Position numbers and translations under genes: made by a program. Below are positions 11,398-22,367 of a DNA stretch of 64,000 nucleotides, one piece after another. The DNA is from Angiostrongylus vasorum (taxonomy: Eukaryota; Nematoda; Chromadorea; Rhabditida; Metastrongylidae), in contig JADANN010000439.1 in NCBI GenBank assembly GCA_018806985.1, positions 999,501 through 1,063,500 on the forward strand. Reading direction: 5' to 3'. How positions within the stretch are numbered: the first letter of the stretch is position 1; each line of letters starts with the position of its first letter. The notes under the pieces are model-generated. The model was not told the origin of the DNA. It did not search any database and saw nothing but the letters and a program-made list of their open reading frames with translations.

Positions 11398-11669
11398 GAT
11401 AAAACTTCCGGCGTTGATCAGTGGGAGAAGGATGCGCCATGCATTCAACTTTATTAAGCATCATTTGGAGGTGATTGAATGCATGTCTGGCCTTTACAAT
11501 GACTCGTGGTGGCCTGCCGTTTTAACGATCCAGTGCTGCTGTTCTCCCAGACAAGTCTGGTACCAATTTGCCGACCCCGGAAGGATGGAAGGCTTGGTGG
11601 GCCATGGGCGCTGGGATCGATTCCACATGTGTGTTGCAAGGCGCCTCAGAGCATTGGGCCACACGCGAC
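11398..11669 (-). repeat. tRNA-derived SINE family A, full-length
   Basis: Reverse-complement copy running from 'ttccggcgttgatcag' to the tRNA-like head ending 'gccacacgcg'. It explains overlapping open frames on both strands. Confidence 0.88.
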
Positions 11670-11709
11670 CCTAGGGATGTTGATATATGAACAAAACGCG
11701 AAAGCATAG

Positions 11710-11960
11710 ATGAGTTTTAAACCCGCAACTACACTTTTTGATGACCCACGTGCTGTCCACTACACCATCCTTGGTCATTACTTTGCCTTTCTCTCAGCCT
11801 ATTTTTTTTACTCTAAAGGTGTTATCAACAGTCGCCCTTCAACGAGAATCAGTTTAAAAAAAACTGGCTGAAAGGCAAATCAAAGGCTTAGTTAGTGTAA
11901 CGGGCAGTACGAGACCTCCCAGAAAGGAGGTCTCGTACTGCCCGTTACACAACTAGTGTA
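11710..11960 (-). repeat. tRNA-related element (family C variant) with perfect terminal hairpin
   Basis: The - strand shows an A-box-like TAGTGGACAGCACG and a B-box-like GGGTTTAAAAC. The body matches the copy at 28530-28790 ('cctttctctcagcc', 'tcaacgagaat'). 'ctttgcctttctctcagcc' is repeated inverted as 'ggctgaaaggcaaatcaaag'. The hairpin at 11896-11951 follows at once. Confidence 0.6.
11896..11951. repeat. Perfect 25-bp inverted repeat with 6-nt loop
   Basis: Left arm 11896-11920 and right arm 11927-11951 pair at all 25 positions around the loop CAGAAA. Arm landmarks are GTGTAACGGGCAG and CGAGACCTCC. Beyond the arms the match continues after a one-base bulge (TAGTT on both sides). Confidence 0.95.
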
Positions 11961-12269
11961 ATGTAATAACAACATTAAATGTAATGTAGGGAACAATGTC
12001 GTTAACTTTTCCGATTTTTTTGAACAAGAGGCGAGAATTCTTAGATAGTTAGAGTATTTGAGGAGTTGAGAAGTTGATAGATTTGCCAGAAGAGAATTTG
12101 TTATATTGCTTTAAGTGAATATATAACGTATATGGAGTATTATTTCGGTTGTAAATGTGTTTATAACTAAACTTTTGCAGAAAAAAATTGGAAGTGAAAT
12201 TCGAACCTGTAAAGCTTTTCACGTAAGCGCTGCAGCCGTAAAAACCAACGATACATATATTTAGGAACA

Positions 12270-12470
12270 CCGTCGTGTGGCGCAGTGGTCGGAGGCGCTC
12301 GGCAAAGTGGTACCAGACTTGTCTGAGAGGATAGCAGCACTGGGTCAATATATCGGCAAGCCACCGCGAGTTATTGTAAAGACCAAATATGCATTCAATC
12401 ACCTCCAAACGATCTCAATGAAGTCGAATGAATGGCGCATTCCTAAGGGGATTGATCAAGGCAGAGAGCT
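12270..12470 (+). repeat. tRNA-derived SINE family A with internal deletion
   Basis: The A-box head 'gtgtggcgcagtggtcggaggcgct' is joined directly to 'cggcaaagtggtaccagacttgtctg', so the B-box and the next roughly 65 bp are missing. The 3' body is normal. Confidence 0.85.
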
Positions 12471-12479
12471 CTATTTTTT

Positions 12480-13365
12480 TATTTATTTAATCGTGTTCTA
12501 GACGAAATCCTGCTGTGCTGAATTGCTTTTGTCCTCGAAATACGATCCTTTAGGAGAAAAAAAGTGAAAAACTTATATTTGCTGAGATCCAGGAAATCAG
12601 AATCTCATTTGGTTTAGGAATAGAGCATTTGTCTTGTGGGCAAGGATTCTAAATGTTTTTTGATTCAATTATGGGCATTATGACCATTCCTATTCATACG
12701 GTAGTTGAGGAAAACCACTTACCCGCCATTCAATGCTCTGATACGCATCGTGTTCGTTGTAAGCAAGCTTTCTGCTGGCGAAGTTACTGACGGTGGGCTT
12801 ACGAAAACTACACAACTTCATTTCCTATTCATTTTCGGCTGTTAGTTCTTTGCTATGTGGATGACGATGGTCGTTCGTTGTTTGTTGTCTCGTTCGTGAG
12901 AACGTTCACTTTGTTTGTTTACTCAATGATGAAGTGCTGTTGGTCAGCGTAACTCATCGACTTCACCAATGAGCTATGAATGTTTTAGTTTATTTTTTTA
13001 GTTTTTTTAGGCAAATTTGTCTGAAATATGGAGGTGATTTTTTATTATATGGAAGTTTACTGGTAGTAGACTTCTGATTTAGACGAATGGGTGTTCAAGG
13101 ATTAGCGATGTAGTAAACATAGGAATCGACATTTTACTAAGAAGTCGTTAGAGTGGCAATTACTAACGGAATGAAGAAAGATCCTGTAAGGCGGACTGAA
13201 ATCTTTCCATCTCTATTTTGTGATATTTTTTTTTAGTTTATCTACTCGAATTTTTTAAAAAACTATTCATATCCTTATTTTTTTTTATTTCCATTTTTGA
13301 TTCTTTTTCGAGCAGGGATTACAATATTGGTGTAAATCGCATACCTACTATACGGTTCAGAATTC
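12480..13365. other. AT-rich stretch without gene
   Basis: Homopolymer-rich sequence between a SINE and the first RTE element. No exon, repeat family member or RNA gene is recognised. Confidence 0.5.
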
Positions 13366-13650
13366 ATTTGCATCACCTGTATCACCTGTAGTCCTGTTGA
13401 TCATCGAGTGACTCGAGCGGGCGCCAGTAAATCTTCCAGTTTTCCCTGTCACGTGCAAAAGTAACCCAGTGGGTTCTGCTCGCTCTAGGGACTCGTCGAG
13501 CATCATATTTTTTCTTCTAGGCTCTTCGTGAAGAACTCTGACCATCGGGTCGGTGGTCTTCCTGCAGTACGTTTGACATTCCGAGGAACCCAGTCACTAA
13601 CGGCTCTTGTCCATCGGTTGTCATTCAACGCATTACGTTTCTGGCCCATC

Positions 13651-14451
13651 TTATCTTCGACTGTTTGGCGTACAGAACGGCATATTTGATTTTTTGATCG
13701 TTGACGCAGGTCGGAGCTTCGGATCCCATCCCTTACTTGTGAAACGGGATACTCCTAGCATGGTCTTTTCGACTGCGCGTTCGATAACGCTAAGTGATCT
13801 TTCATCCTGCTTACGCAGCGACCAGGTTTCTGACGCATACGTTAACGCAAGAAGTAAGGTTGTGTCGAAAATGTGGGCAATGAGTCGGTTGTTCTTTGTT
13901 CTCCTCACTCCATCCTCGATGCTCTTGAAAGCTCCCCAAGCCGCTCGTTTCCTTCTGCTCAACTGTGGAGCTAGGTCGTTCATCATATTGATCTCTTGCC
14001 CTAAATAGATATAACTGGAGCATTCGGAGATATTCGTTCCGTTGAGCATGAGTGGGGCATGCGAAACCAATCCGTTCTTCATGAACATCGTTTTTGTGAG
14101 ATTTATTTGAAGACCAATCTTTCCACAGGCTTTATCAAAGTCGGTAAGCATACGTTCCGCTTGGCTAATGTTTGGTGTTATACGGACGATGTCATCAGCG
14201 AAGCGAAGATGGTGTAACTGCCGACCATCGATTTTCACTCCCATATTATCCCATTCCAATGTTCGCATGACTTTCTGGAGGGTGGCGGTAAATAATTTTG
14301 GCGAGATGGTATCGCCTTGCCTAACTCCTCTTTTGACGTCAATGATAATACCGTCGTACAATGGTGATACCTTGGTTGTGAAATTTTTGTACAGCTCACG
14401 AAGAATCTTTATGTACTGAGTAGGGACTCCTTGACTATCAAGGGTTTCCAT
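13651..14451 (-). pseudogene. Reverse transcriptase core, RTE copy 1
   Basis: A 266-codon frame holds the RT palm motifs: a [17 protein letters not shown] motif near residues 62-74, the catalytic FADD at about 109-112, then a thumb/tail region. Upstream RT motifs ([16 protein letters not shown]) continue in another frame at 14465-14782, so the enzyme is broken by a frameshift near 14455. Known role: target-primed reverse transcription of the element RNA. Confidence 0.85.
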
Positions 14452-14680
14452 GACCGCTTCTTTCTCAGTTGAACCAAAAGCCTTCTGTAAATCGATGAAA
14501 ATGAGACAGAGCGGTCTTTTTGTACTCTCGCGATACTACAATGAGCCTTGTTATCGTGCGGATGTGGTCCATCGTACTAAATCCTTTTCGAAACCCTGCT
14601 TGCTCACATGGCTGCCCTTCGTCCAGTGTTCTGTCAATACTGTTTAGGATGACTCGAGTGAAAAGTTTGTAGACGACAGA

Positions 14681-14758
14681 CAGTAAGCAGGTTGGACGAT
14701 AGTTGCCGATATCCTGTAACAGTAAGCAGGTTGGACGATAGTTGCCGATATCCTGTAG
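14681..14758 (-). repeat. In-frame 39-bp tandem duplication in RT of RTE copy 1
   Basis: Two adjacent units with a 39-base period, almost identical, duplicate 13 codons including the GNYRP motif. RTE copy 3 has a single unit at the same place. Confidence 0.92.
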
Positions 14759-15660
14759 GTCACCCTTCTTGAACAATAACACGGTCTTGCTGGTCTTCCA
14801 GTGGGTAGGGACCTTGCATTCGGACAGGTAACGTGTGAAATGCTGAGCCAGTGTGTTTACGAGGATTGTCGGAAGGTTCTTCAGGTGTTCTGGTCTTATC
14901 CTGTCCGGACCTGGTGTTCGATTTTTTCACCGACGAAATGGCGTGTGGATTTCGGAAGGGAGAATTGGTGGTACAACATATCCATCCTCCTTTATTTCAT
15001 ATGACGGAAGGTGGACGTGGCTATCGAAGAGGTCTGAGTAGTATTCGTGAATAATTTTTCTCCTTTGCCTTTCTGGACGCTGTAACTGTTCCGTCTGGGC
15101 GTCGGAGTGCAATCAACTTGGTCTTATAATTGGCGAAGCTGCGGTGGGCTCTGCGAATGCTATTCCCAGCCTCTGCAGCTTCGACCATTACTGCTGCTCT
15201 TCTCTCTTTAAGATCTTCTTTTATCGCCTGTCTGCACGTTTTTTGCAAGTTCGACACTAGTTCGCGGTTGCCTGCAGCTCGTGCGATTCCACGCTGGCGT
15301 ATTAGCTCGAGTGTTTCTAGAGATAAACGTCTCTTGGTGACTTTCGGCTCTTAGCTTTCATAGCGCTAACGTGAAGATGTTGAATGAGCCGGTCGTATTC
15401 TTCGTCAGTGTTATCGACAACGGCATCTTCCCAACAGCCGACTAATGAATTGAATAAGTCCCAGTTTGTGGTGGTTCCGGGACTTCGGGTTTTTGAAATT
15501 GGCGGCTTTTTTCTCCTTTTCGCGAGAAATAGAGTCTTCCACGAAGGAGACGGTGGTCTGATCCCGTGTAGAATTTTGGGACAACAGCGACATCGGTTAA
15601 GCAAAACCTTCTATTTACTATGATGTGGTCTATTTCGTTATGGTACTCTCCACTGGGAGA

Positions 15661-16011
15661 CTACCACGTCCAGCGTTGAGGGTGGAGCTTCTGGAACTGC
15701 GTGTTACCATGGATGGTCTTGGTCGTCATGATAAACTCAGATAGCCGCTCACCCTGTTCGTTCCATTCTAAGCCATGGGTCCCAATGTGACGTTCTTTAG
15801 ACGTTCTTCTTGGTCCAATCTTCTCGTTGAAATCTCCAATGATGACCTTGAAGAATGTATGGTCTTCTCTGTAGAACTTCTCCAAGTCCATATAGAATGC
15901 TTCGACTTCTTCTTCGTCATAGTTTGATGTCGGCGCGTAAACGACAGAGATTGTCAAAGCCAGTATTGATTCATATCTTTTTAATCGAAAACATCCGATT
16001 CGGGTTTGCAA
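15661..16011 (-). pseudogene. AP-endonuclease fragment, RTE copy 1
   Basis: The frame contains the endonuclease motifs [13 protein letters not shown] and [15 protein letters not shown], followed by [13 protein letters not shown]. The homologous frame in copy 3 is longer and shows the catalytic Glu motif LAETRR. In copy 1 the N-terminal part is in other frames. Confidence 0.8.
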
Positions 16012-16305
16012 GCTGTTCGAATGAATCGATGTTCATGTACAAACTCGTGTTGACGAGAACGCCGACGCCGCCAACTCCTCTACTGTCGCATGTTCCGAGG
16101 AACAGTTCTTCTCCGGTTTCAAAGACGGCGTTGAATGGGTGGTGTCTTCTCGTTTAGGCCAGGCCGATGACATCATACTTTATCCTTCTTGCTTGCATGA
16201 GTAGGTTTTCTATCGAGGACTCGGATGCTAGCCTACGTGCACTGTAGGTGCAGATCCTTACCATAGTTCTCTGAAATCCAGGCAGCTTTCATTGGCCCTG
16301 AGATT

Positions 16306-16695
16306 TTAGCAGCCTCTGCGTACTCGTTCTACCCAATTCTGCGAAATTGGGGGCTCTTTCGGGGTCAGGGGAATGAGGCCCGTTTTTTTTTCGCTGTGTT
16401 TAGCAGTTTTTGATACCCACGTACAGCTTGCTGGACTCTGAACGTGGAGGCTGGGTATACTCACGGGTAGCTTGCCAGGCTCTCCCAGAGTGGACATGAA
16501 GTTTATTTGTTGGAGGCGACTCCTGACCGCGTCCCCATATACTTCGCTGTCACTTGATTGCAGGCTTTTTGGACGAATTGACTCGCAGAATACAATCCGC
16601 ATAAGCAAGAACGCACCCACACACGCATACATGAGTACGCCTAGCAAATACAGAAAGTATGTGCCAAATCGGCGCAGCAGAAACAGGAAGTCCAT
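16306..16695 (-). CDS. N-terminal hydrophobic frame of RTE copy 1
   Basis: A 129-codon frame upstream of the endonuclease begins with a basic and strongly hydrophobic run ([19 protein letters not shown] at about residues 18-36). The same segment is kept in RTE copy 3. I do not recognise a domain; it may be a short ORF1-like or leader peptide of this family. Confidence 0.5.
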   Translation of the reverse strand: MDFLFLLRRFGTYFLYLLGVLMYACVGAFLLMRIVFCESIRPKSLQSSDSEVYGDAVRSRLQQINFMSTLGEPGKLPVSIPSLHVQSPASCTWVSKTAKHSEKKTGLIPLTPKEPPISQNWVERVRRGC

Positions 16696-16893
16696 TCCCT
16701 GGATTCACCTGCATCTCAGGGAAGCAAAGGTCGCTTTTGGTCCGCGATTAACCTCCAATCTGCCACCTGGGGACACGCCACGTAGCCTCGCGACTAACCG
16801 GTTCGAGATCCCTCATATGAGGGAGATCCGTGGGATTGATTTTCATCCCTGCAATATTGGCCTGGATTGAGCCCATTGTATTAACTGTAATGA

Positions 16894-17163
16894 GGCACGT
16901 ATGAGGCAATGGTTAGAGGTGCTGTGCAATACACCGTTGGTCCGGTCCGACCTAGAGTCCCGTGCTCGTGAAGCCGTCTATCACTCCGGGGTGGAGAGAT
17001 TTGTTCCATGATTGTGTTGGAGGGTAAAAGCACTGTCCTGATACATCGGTAGACCATCGCGAGTCAATATGTAGGCCGGATATGCATTAAATAACCTTTA
17101 AAGATGCTTAATGAAATCGAATGCATGGCGTATCCCTTAGGGTTTGGTTAACGCCGAACGCTA
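16894..17163 (+). repeat. tRNA-derived SINE family A, diverged
   Basis: The head 'gcacgtatgaggcaatggttagaggtgc' and tail 'ggtttggttaacgccgaacgct' flank a degenerate body. It sits directly behind the 5' end of RTE copy 1. Confidence 0.75.
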
Positions 17164-17756
17164 TTGCGCTATTAATAATTGCAACTGTATCTCATACAAT
17201 TCTTAGTAAATTTCTTCATTTCACTATTCATTTTTTCGTTGGCTTGAAATCATGGCAGACCTGCCAGATCCTTCCTATATCGTTCTCGTCAGACAGTTAC
17301 CGATTCATATGGATTGGTAGCGGGTGTATTCAGAGTTATCATCCATTAAGAACAACTCTATTTAAAATATACTAATCAATACTGAAAAGATATCTTAATT
17401 TCTCGTCATTCTTCAGGAGAATACTGGAAATGAGCGGCGAATATCGTTCTTGACTCTGCGATTATGACTTGAAACAAACAAAGGGTTTGTATAGAATGAC
17501 GTCCGTCTTCACGCTAGGGTTTCCAATAGGTTATTCTAATTTTGAAACCATGAGGGTGTTAAGACTTGAAAAAGGACTTTTTTCAGCGAATATTCTCGTT
17601 AGTTGTGATCTACTATCGATTTTTTGATCATTTGGTTGCATTTCCTTGTGATTGGCACTTTATTTCATCGTATCGTTGTTTTTTTTCTCTATGGCTTCTT
17701 TCATTCCGAAAAAATGTCAACCATTTCCAGCATAAGCTTTTCTGCATTCTTGACAC

Positions 17757-18145
17757 CTGACACTTGAACGGCCCATCCTCACTGGTTGTGTGGACCCCAG
17801 CATAATCACTATTTATTAGAGATTTGCTGGTTAAGCCATTGTGGTTCCCTGGAATCTGGAGGTCAGTCTGGCCAAAGTCTGCCCCAGGTCTTCACCACCA
17901 CGGGCAGTCGCAGCCCTTGTGGATCAGATGAAAATTTGCCACCATGCGACTTTGATACCAGGACGGTGGCAGGTCCTGTTATTGGTTTACTCTTAGCTAG
18001 GCTTCCTGATGGAAACGCCGGACTCCTTCTCAACTTGGGAGACCATGCCGGGGGACGAATCCCTCCGCTGTACATCGCAGTCCTACACCTAGCAACACCT
18101 CCCAGCCACGATGAGGCGGTAAACCGTTGGGAGGTTCAGCATTCT
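17757..18145 (+). repeat. Family B repeat, full-length
   Basis: Complete order of blocks from 'cacttgaacggcccatcctcactggttgtg' through 'gatttgctggttaagccattgtgg', 'ctttgataccaggacggtgg' and 'tcctgatggaaacgccgga' to 'gaggcggtaaaccgttggga'. Confidence 0.88.
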
Positions 18146-18210
18146 TACTTTCTATTTCTATTTGTTTTACGTACATCATCCGGCATCGCATATTGTGCGG
18201 ATCCTAGCAT

Positions 18211-18590
18211 TCATTCATCCACGATGGCCTTCAGATTTGCACATAGGTTCGGGCCCGACTTGAGAACTTTGTCTTCTTCATAAGTGGCCTTGAACCCTGG
18301 TTTTTTGTGTTCTTCAGAAATGGCCTCGATCCCTGGTCGCCTACATTGTCTCTGGAATCGAACAGCCGAGCTAGGGCATTCCCAGATCTTAACCATAGGC
18401 AGTCCGTAACGTTCGTGGATCGGAGGATGCTTTTGCCAAACAAACGTTGTTCTAATCTGTGACCTCGGAGGGGTGGGACGCTTCTTCGGCCATGTTCGCG
18501 GACCAACCAGCGACCTTGCTCGTATTACTGAATGGCACTTCTGATCACTGCAGTTGTCCCGTCCCGCAAGAATTTGTGATTCTGCAGAAG
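18211..18590 (-). other. Long open frames on - strand, unidentified, probably repeat-derived
   Basis: Two overlapping - strand frames stay open for much of this segment; one ends in NLCANLKAIVDE. An inner B-box-like GTTCGATTCC with a TGGTTAAG upstream suggests a tRNA-derived repeat rather than a protein gene. 'gaaatggcctcgatccctgg' and 'taagtggccttgaaccctgg' are tandem-like variants. Confidence 0.3.
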
Positions 18591-19021
18591 TAAAATAATG
18601 AGACTTCGATATTCACCTCAAAAGTGTCTTCGATTTCATGCAACGCTGGTTTTCCTAAACGTTTCTTAGTCTCTCGACGAAAAGCCCTCTTGCTACATTT
18701 TTTTCCATTAGGCATTCTGTCTGCCTCTAGTTTCAGGATTAGCAAGATATTGATTTTTTCTCTGGATTTTAATAGCTTTTTGCTGTGTCTCTTCCAGAAG
18801 ACTTTGGATTCTGCTTGATAGATTTAATAAAAAAACCAGTCCATTTTGACATCACTATAAATTTTATTTGCTATTGGGTTTCTTAGAATGACGTTGGCTT
18901 CGAGATCTTTTGTCTCTCTTATAAATAAGTTTCACGATTTTCGTAGTGTTAGATTTAGAATTCATAGGAATATCTGCTGAATACAGCCATCGACTATTTA
19001 GTTTGATTGTAAAATAGTGTA

Positions 19022-19078
19022 ATTAAATAACAAATATAAATAAATAAATAAAATAAATAAGTAATAGATAGAAAGTAA
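19022..19078. repeat. AAAT-rich simple repeat
   Basis: Imperfect AAATA/AAAT iterations. Confidence 0.8.
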
Positions 19079-19204
19079 GTGAAAATAATGTAATTAAACG
19101 AACACAAACTTGTGTTATGAGCTCTTAAGTCTTGCAGTTCTCTTCTATATTGCCATACTACCTTATTTGGTTCTGAGAAAGTCCATTAGTTCATTAAATA
19201 GGAT

Positions 19205-19310
19205 AGAAGGATGAAGCGTTCGGCGTTGATCTATTCCTTGGGGAAGTGTCATGCATTAGACTTCATTCGTAGCATCGTATAAGTCCTTGAATGCATATTT
19301 TTCTTAATAC
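19205..19310 (-). repeat. SINE family A fragment (3' end only)
   Basis: Matches the 3' body from 'gcgttcggcgttgatc' to 'gtccttgaatgcatat' and lacks the tRNA-like head. Confidence 0.65.
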
Positions 19311-19319
19311 AACGACAAA

Positions 19320-19432
19320 CAACCGCATTGCGAGGACGACCACCTGTGGATCGCCGACTCGGATCAGTCCGACTCTGAGGAAGATGAAGACATCGAGACG
19401 TTAGCCGCGTAGATCTCTTTATTAGCTTTGTA
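19320..19432. repeat. Family D half element (one arm)
   Basis: Contains 'ccacctgtggatcgccgac', 'ctctgaggaagatgaagacatcgagacgttagccg' and the arm end, matching the right arm of the palindrome at 6993-7352. The opposite arm is absent. Confidence 0.65.
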
Positions 19433-19731
19433 TTGGTTTAATAATCGAAGAAGGTGTTGAGTGCACATTGCCAACACTTTTCCATAAGATTCGTGTCTCT
19501 CGTATTCCTTGTCCACAAAGCTCTTCGAACTTTTCGCTTGTGGGTCCGTTTACTGATGAGGATTCCGTCTTATTTATGAACGTCATAGAATGCTCGTCGA
19601 GTCGGTTCTCCTTGCAGTTTTGGAAAATAACCAGGTAATCCCACGCGGATTGGGGAGGAAGTTGTGGAGAGGGTCTAACCAAAACATTGCTTCATGAAGG
19701 TCCGCATCACTGACCGCTGCACTACCTCCAA

Positions 19732-19780
19732 TATGTGTATATGTATATTTATATATGCATACATATACATGCATGTATCT
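19732..19780. repeat. Alternating purine-pyrimidine simple repeat
   Basis: ATGTGTATATGTATAT-type run continuing as CATACATATACATGCATG. It makes the open frame 19583-19774 meaningless. Confidence 0.8.
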
Positions 19781-19799
19781 GATAAACTAGTCTACTTTT

Positions 19800-21480
19800 T
19801 AATTCGCCGACCATAGACAGGCGAGAAAATGGCTAGTCCGAGACGAGATATTGAACCAAAAACCACGTGTATATAGTACGGCATATTTAACCACTCCACC
19901 TAAACTTGCTGCTTGTAAACTCAAGCTATTTAGCCGTCTTTTTAGTTTTTTTTAAAAATATTTTCTTAAAAAGGACATATTGGCCTTATTGGAAATCGGA
20001 TAAGAATATGTGCAAGAATTTATTGGCCATTTATCGGCCGACTGTGCTAGGAAAGCACTAAAAGAACGAGAGAGGTCGCTGTTTTCTTTTTACAAAATTA
20101 AGAAATAAATGATACCCAAAAGTACTGGGTCATCCAGCATCACAGTCTGTCAGGTCAAAATGAGTCCTTGAATTGAGCCTTGTATAGGAAGAGATGATTT
20201 GAACTCCAGCTTTTACAAAAAATATCAACAAGTATTTTATGAGTTCTTTTTATGTTGTTTTACTTGGAAGATTTCTATTGGAGTAGAAAGTTCGATCTCC
20301 TTCTAAATTTTCACCTTCCTCAGTGTTCTTCCTGTATCAGAGATCTTTATAGTGTTACGGAAATTTTATGAATAAATTTAGAAGAGGTAAATGTAATACT
20401 CTGTAGTAGAAATACACTAAGTTTTCAACTCTGTTTTGAAAAACATATCTTTTAACATTCCTATTGATCTGTGGAAAAACAGCTGTCAAGGACAGAAAGC
20501 TATTAGGTTAGATCCGTGTTTTTCAATTTGTCCTCAGATATAAGTGGAATGCAGAAGGGGACGAGTTGTCAGTCGCTATCGCGCTTGATTGACTTGTATC
20601 TTCCGAGTTAGACGTAATCATATTCATTTATGAGTGCATCGATGTCACTGCATCTAGTTCAAAGTTCAAAACAACTGAAATCCTACAGTCACAAGTGGGA
20701 AGTGCTTGAGAAGTACTGCTGGGTGGTCTGTCTTCAATAATGCCGTCTCGCTAGTTCTGTGGAGTCGCCTGACAAGCTATCAATGACCACTATCTCGTCA
20801 AAATAACAAACATGAAGAATCTGAATACGAAAGTTGTAATGTTTTTTGACGTCCGTGAAAGCAGTGGAACCCATTCTTAGGTGGCAGGGTCAGTTATAAA
20901 GAAAATTGCTTGGAATTGAGAGTGGACTGAAATGAAGCTTCAGCTAGATTTCTTTCCAATATAAATACATTTTCACTAAACAAGTGCAGTTGAAGCTAGG
21001 TGAGCAATGCTCATATCGAAAACTTAGTTAAAAATTATAGCTACAAGGATTAGAAAGGCGAGAAATATGGATCATTAGTATTTGTTCACGTATAGAGACT
21101 TTGTTTCTCTGTGCAACTTAATTTTAGTGTTTTTGGTACGAAGTCGGGCATGATGAACAGTGCAAAAATGTGTGTACTTTTCCCTTTTACAGTAATCGTC
21201 CCAGTTCAGCAATAGATAATAAGTTGCTGTCCGCCCGCTATAATACAAAAATACTGAATACGAATTCAAATGTCACGAGATTTCCGACGTAGTAGGCTGT
21301 CGTTGGCCCAATCATGGGCCCTAATTAGGCCCCGTTAGGCTTGTCGGTTGGTGTCTGACCACGCCCACTCGTGCCTCCAATCTTGACACATCGATTGCAC
21401 GCATCTTTCCGTTTTCACTTTTCTTTGCTTTCATCGACGTTTTTCGTCGAATAATCGACGGAAATCTTCTCTTCGACGTC
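19800..21480. other. Gene-poor stretch
   Basis: No exon with convincing splice sites, no named repeat family and no RNA gene seen. The end (about 21300-21480) is more GC-rich, with a GGGCCCTAATTAGGCCC partial palindrome at about 21319. Confidence 0.4.
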
Positions 21481-21506
21481 AATTCTTAGTGGGATTTTTT
21501 GAGATT

Positions 21507-21725
21507 TCAGTTAAAGCTGGCCGTCAACTTTTCTACCAGACCTTTGATTTGCCCAATTTTTTGTAGAATGTATTGTGTCAACAGTTTTTGAGCAGTGTTC
21601 TTACGATTAGTAATGGTTAACTTAACTATTATTCCAGAAAATTTTTTCGGATTTATATATTTTATTGGTATTATTCCTTCCAGATTCATAGTTACACACG
21701 TGGATTGAATTTCTGTCAATGCCAA
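21507..21725 (-). pseudogene. Possible degenerate TBP-like fragment
   Basis: A 72-codon frame includes STCVTMNL, then YINPKKFSGIIVKL, then a helix-like run LLTQYILQKIGQ. In TATA-binding protein repeats the order is a VSTVNL strand, NPKRFAAVIMRI, then an ARKYARIVQKLG helix. The order and several residues agree, but about 10 residues are missing before NPKKF and about 20 after it (the phosphate-clamp strands). There is no ATG (starts at TTG). If the match is real, it is a decayed or processed fragment. It could also be chance similarity. Confidence 0.25.
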
Positions 21726-21762
21726 ATCATGGCTGTTTTTCTTTTTATTTTTTGACCCTTAG

Positions 21763-22367
21763 AATGTTCTGGATGCGTGTTCCAAAATTTGGCAGCGGCT
21801 GGTTCTGAACTCGTTGGTGGAGTTGTTTTTTGATTCTACGGGTAGAAGGATTTTTTAAAAATGGATGTACTTGGCATTTTTCTTAAGTGTCTTCCATTTC
21901 TGCGTCTAATCGGTGTTTTTTTTACTCAATTCGAGTGTTTATTTATTCTGTTTCATAAAGAGATCTATTCAACAAACATCGTCTTTTTATTTAAAAAAAA
22001 GCTTTTAGGCTCCAGTAGAGCTGAATAAGAGTGCAGACTTACTACTGCAACCTTTGAGCAGTTCAAGAGTTTCGTCGATTAGTAGGACGTTAATGTTCTT
22101 ACCAAAGTGTCAGCTTGCTTGCTGTCAGAGTCCGGTTAAAACTAAGAGGACTGAAAGTTTTTCTAATAGTATATTTATTATATTTCTGTAGATATAGTTT
22201 TATATTTTTGAAACAAATGCGTTTTAAAGGTCTACAATTGGCAGGAGTCGAGAAATTAACTTTAAAATTGTCGAAATCTCTGTGTCGATCGTTTCAGGTA
22301 TTCGGTGTCAATCTGTTTCGTGGATTAAAACACGATCCACTCCGAACAGCTTCGCCAGAAGCGTCAG
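21763..22367 (+). CDS. Two candidate coding exons of an unidentified gene
   Basis: Exon A 21763-21841 (acceptor CCCTTAG, donor G|GTAGAA) codes a helical peptide including KIWQRLVLNSLVELFFDST. Exon B 22298-22367 (acceptor GTTTCAG, donor AG|GTGATT) codes RCQSVSWIKTRSTPNSFARS. Phases 1 and 2 join cleanly. A third in-phase exon (22442-22559) can be drawn, but its 3' half is SINE sequence. No family is recognised. This may be the middle of a gene whose start is near 9.7 kb, or part of a decayed gene. Confidence 0.35.

Larger units (their letters stand above)
13370..16833 (-). mobile_element. RTE-type non-LTR retrotransposon, copy 1 (near full length)
   Basis: On the - strand, 5' end near 16833 and 3' end near 13370. 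Order: 5' leader with terminal hairpin, hydrophobic N-terminal frame (16695-16306), AP-endonuclease (about 16011-15661), reverse transcriptase (15604-13651) and a short C-terminal frame (to about 13380). The 3' end carries two TCACCTGTA units (as written on +). No poly(A) is seen; short-tandem tails are typical of RTE. No exact target duplication was found. The element lies between genes, antisense to them. It is frame-broken in several places, so it is probably inactive. Confidence 0.9.

Noticed and set aside
18612..18713. - strand first exon (MPNGKKCSKRAFRRE...) spliced to the frame below 18588
   Set aside because: The intron would be about 35 nt, below the usual nematode minimum, and the joined frame stops soon after.
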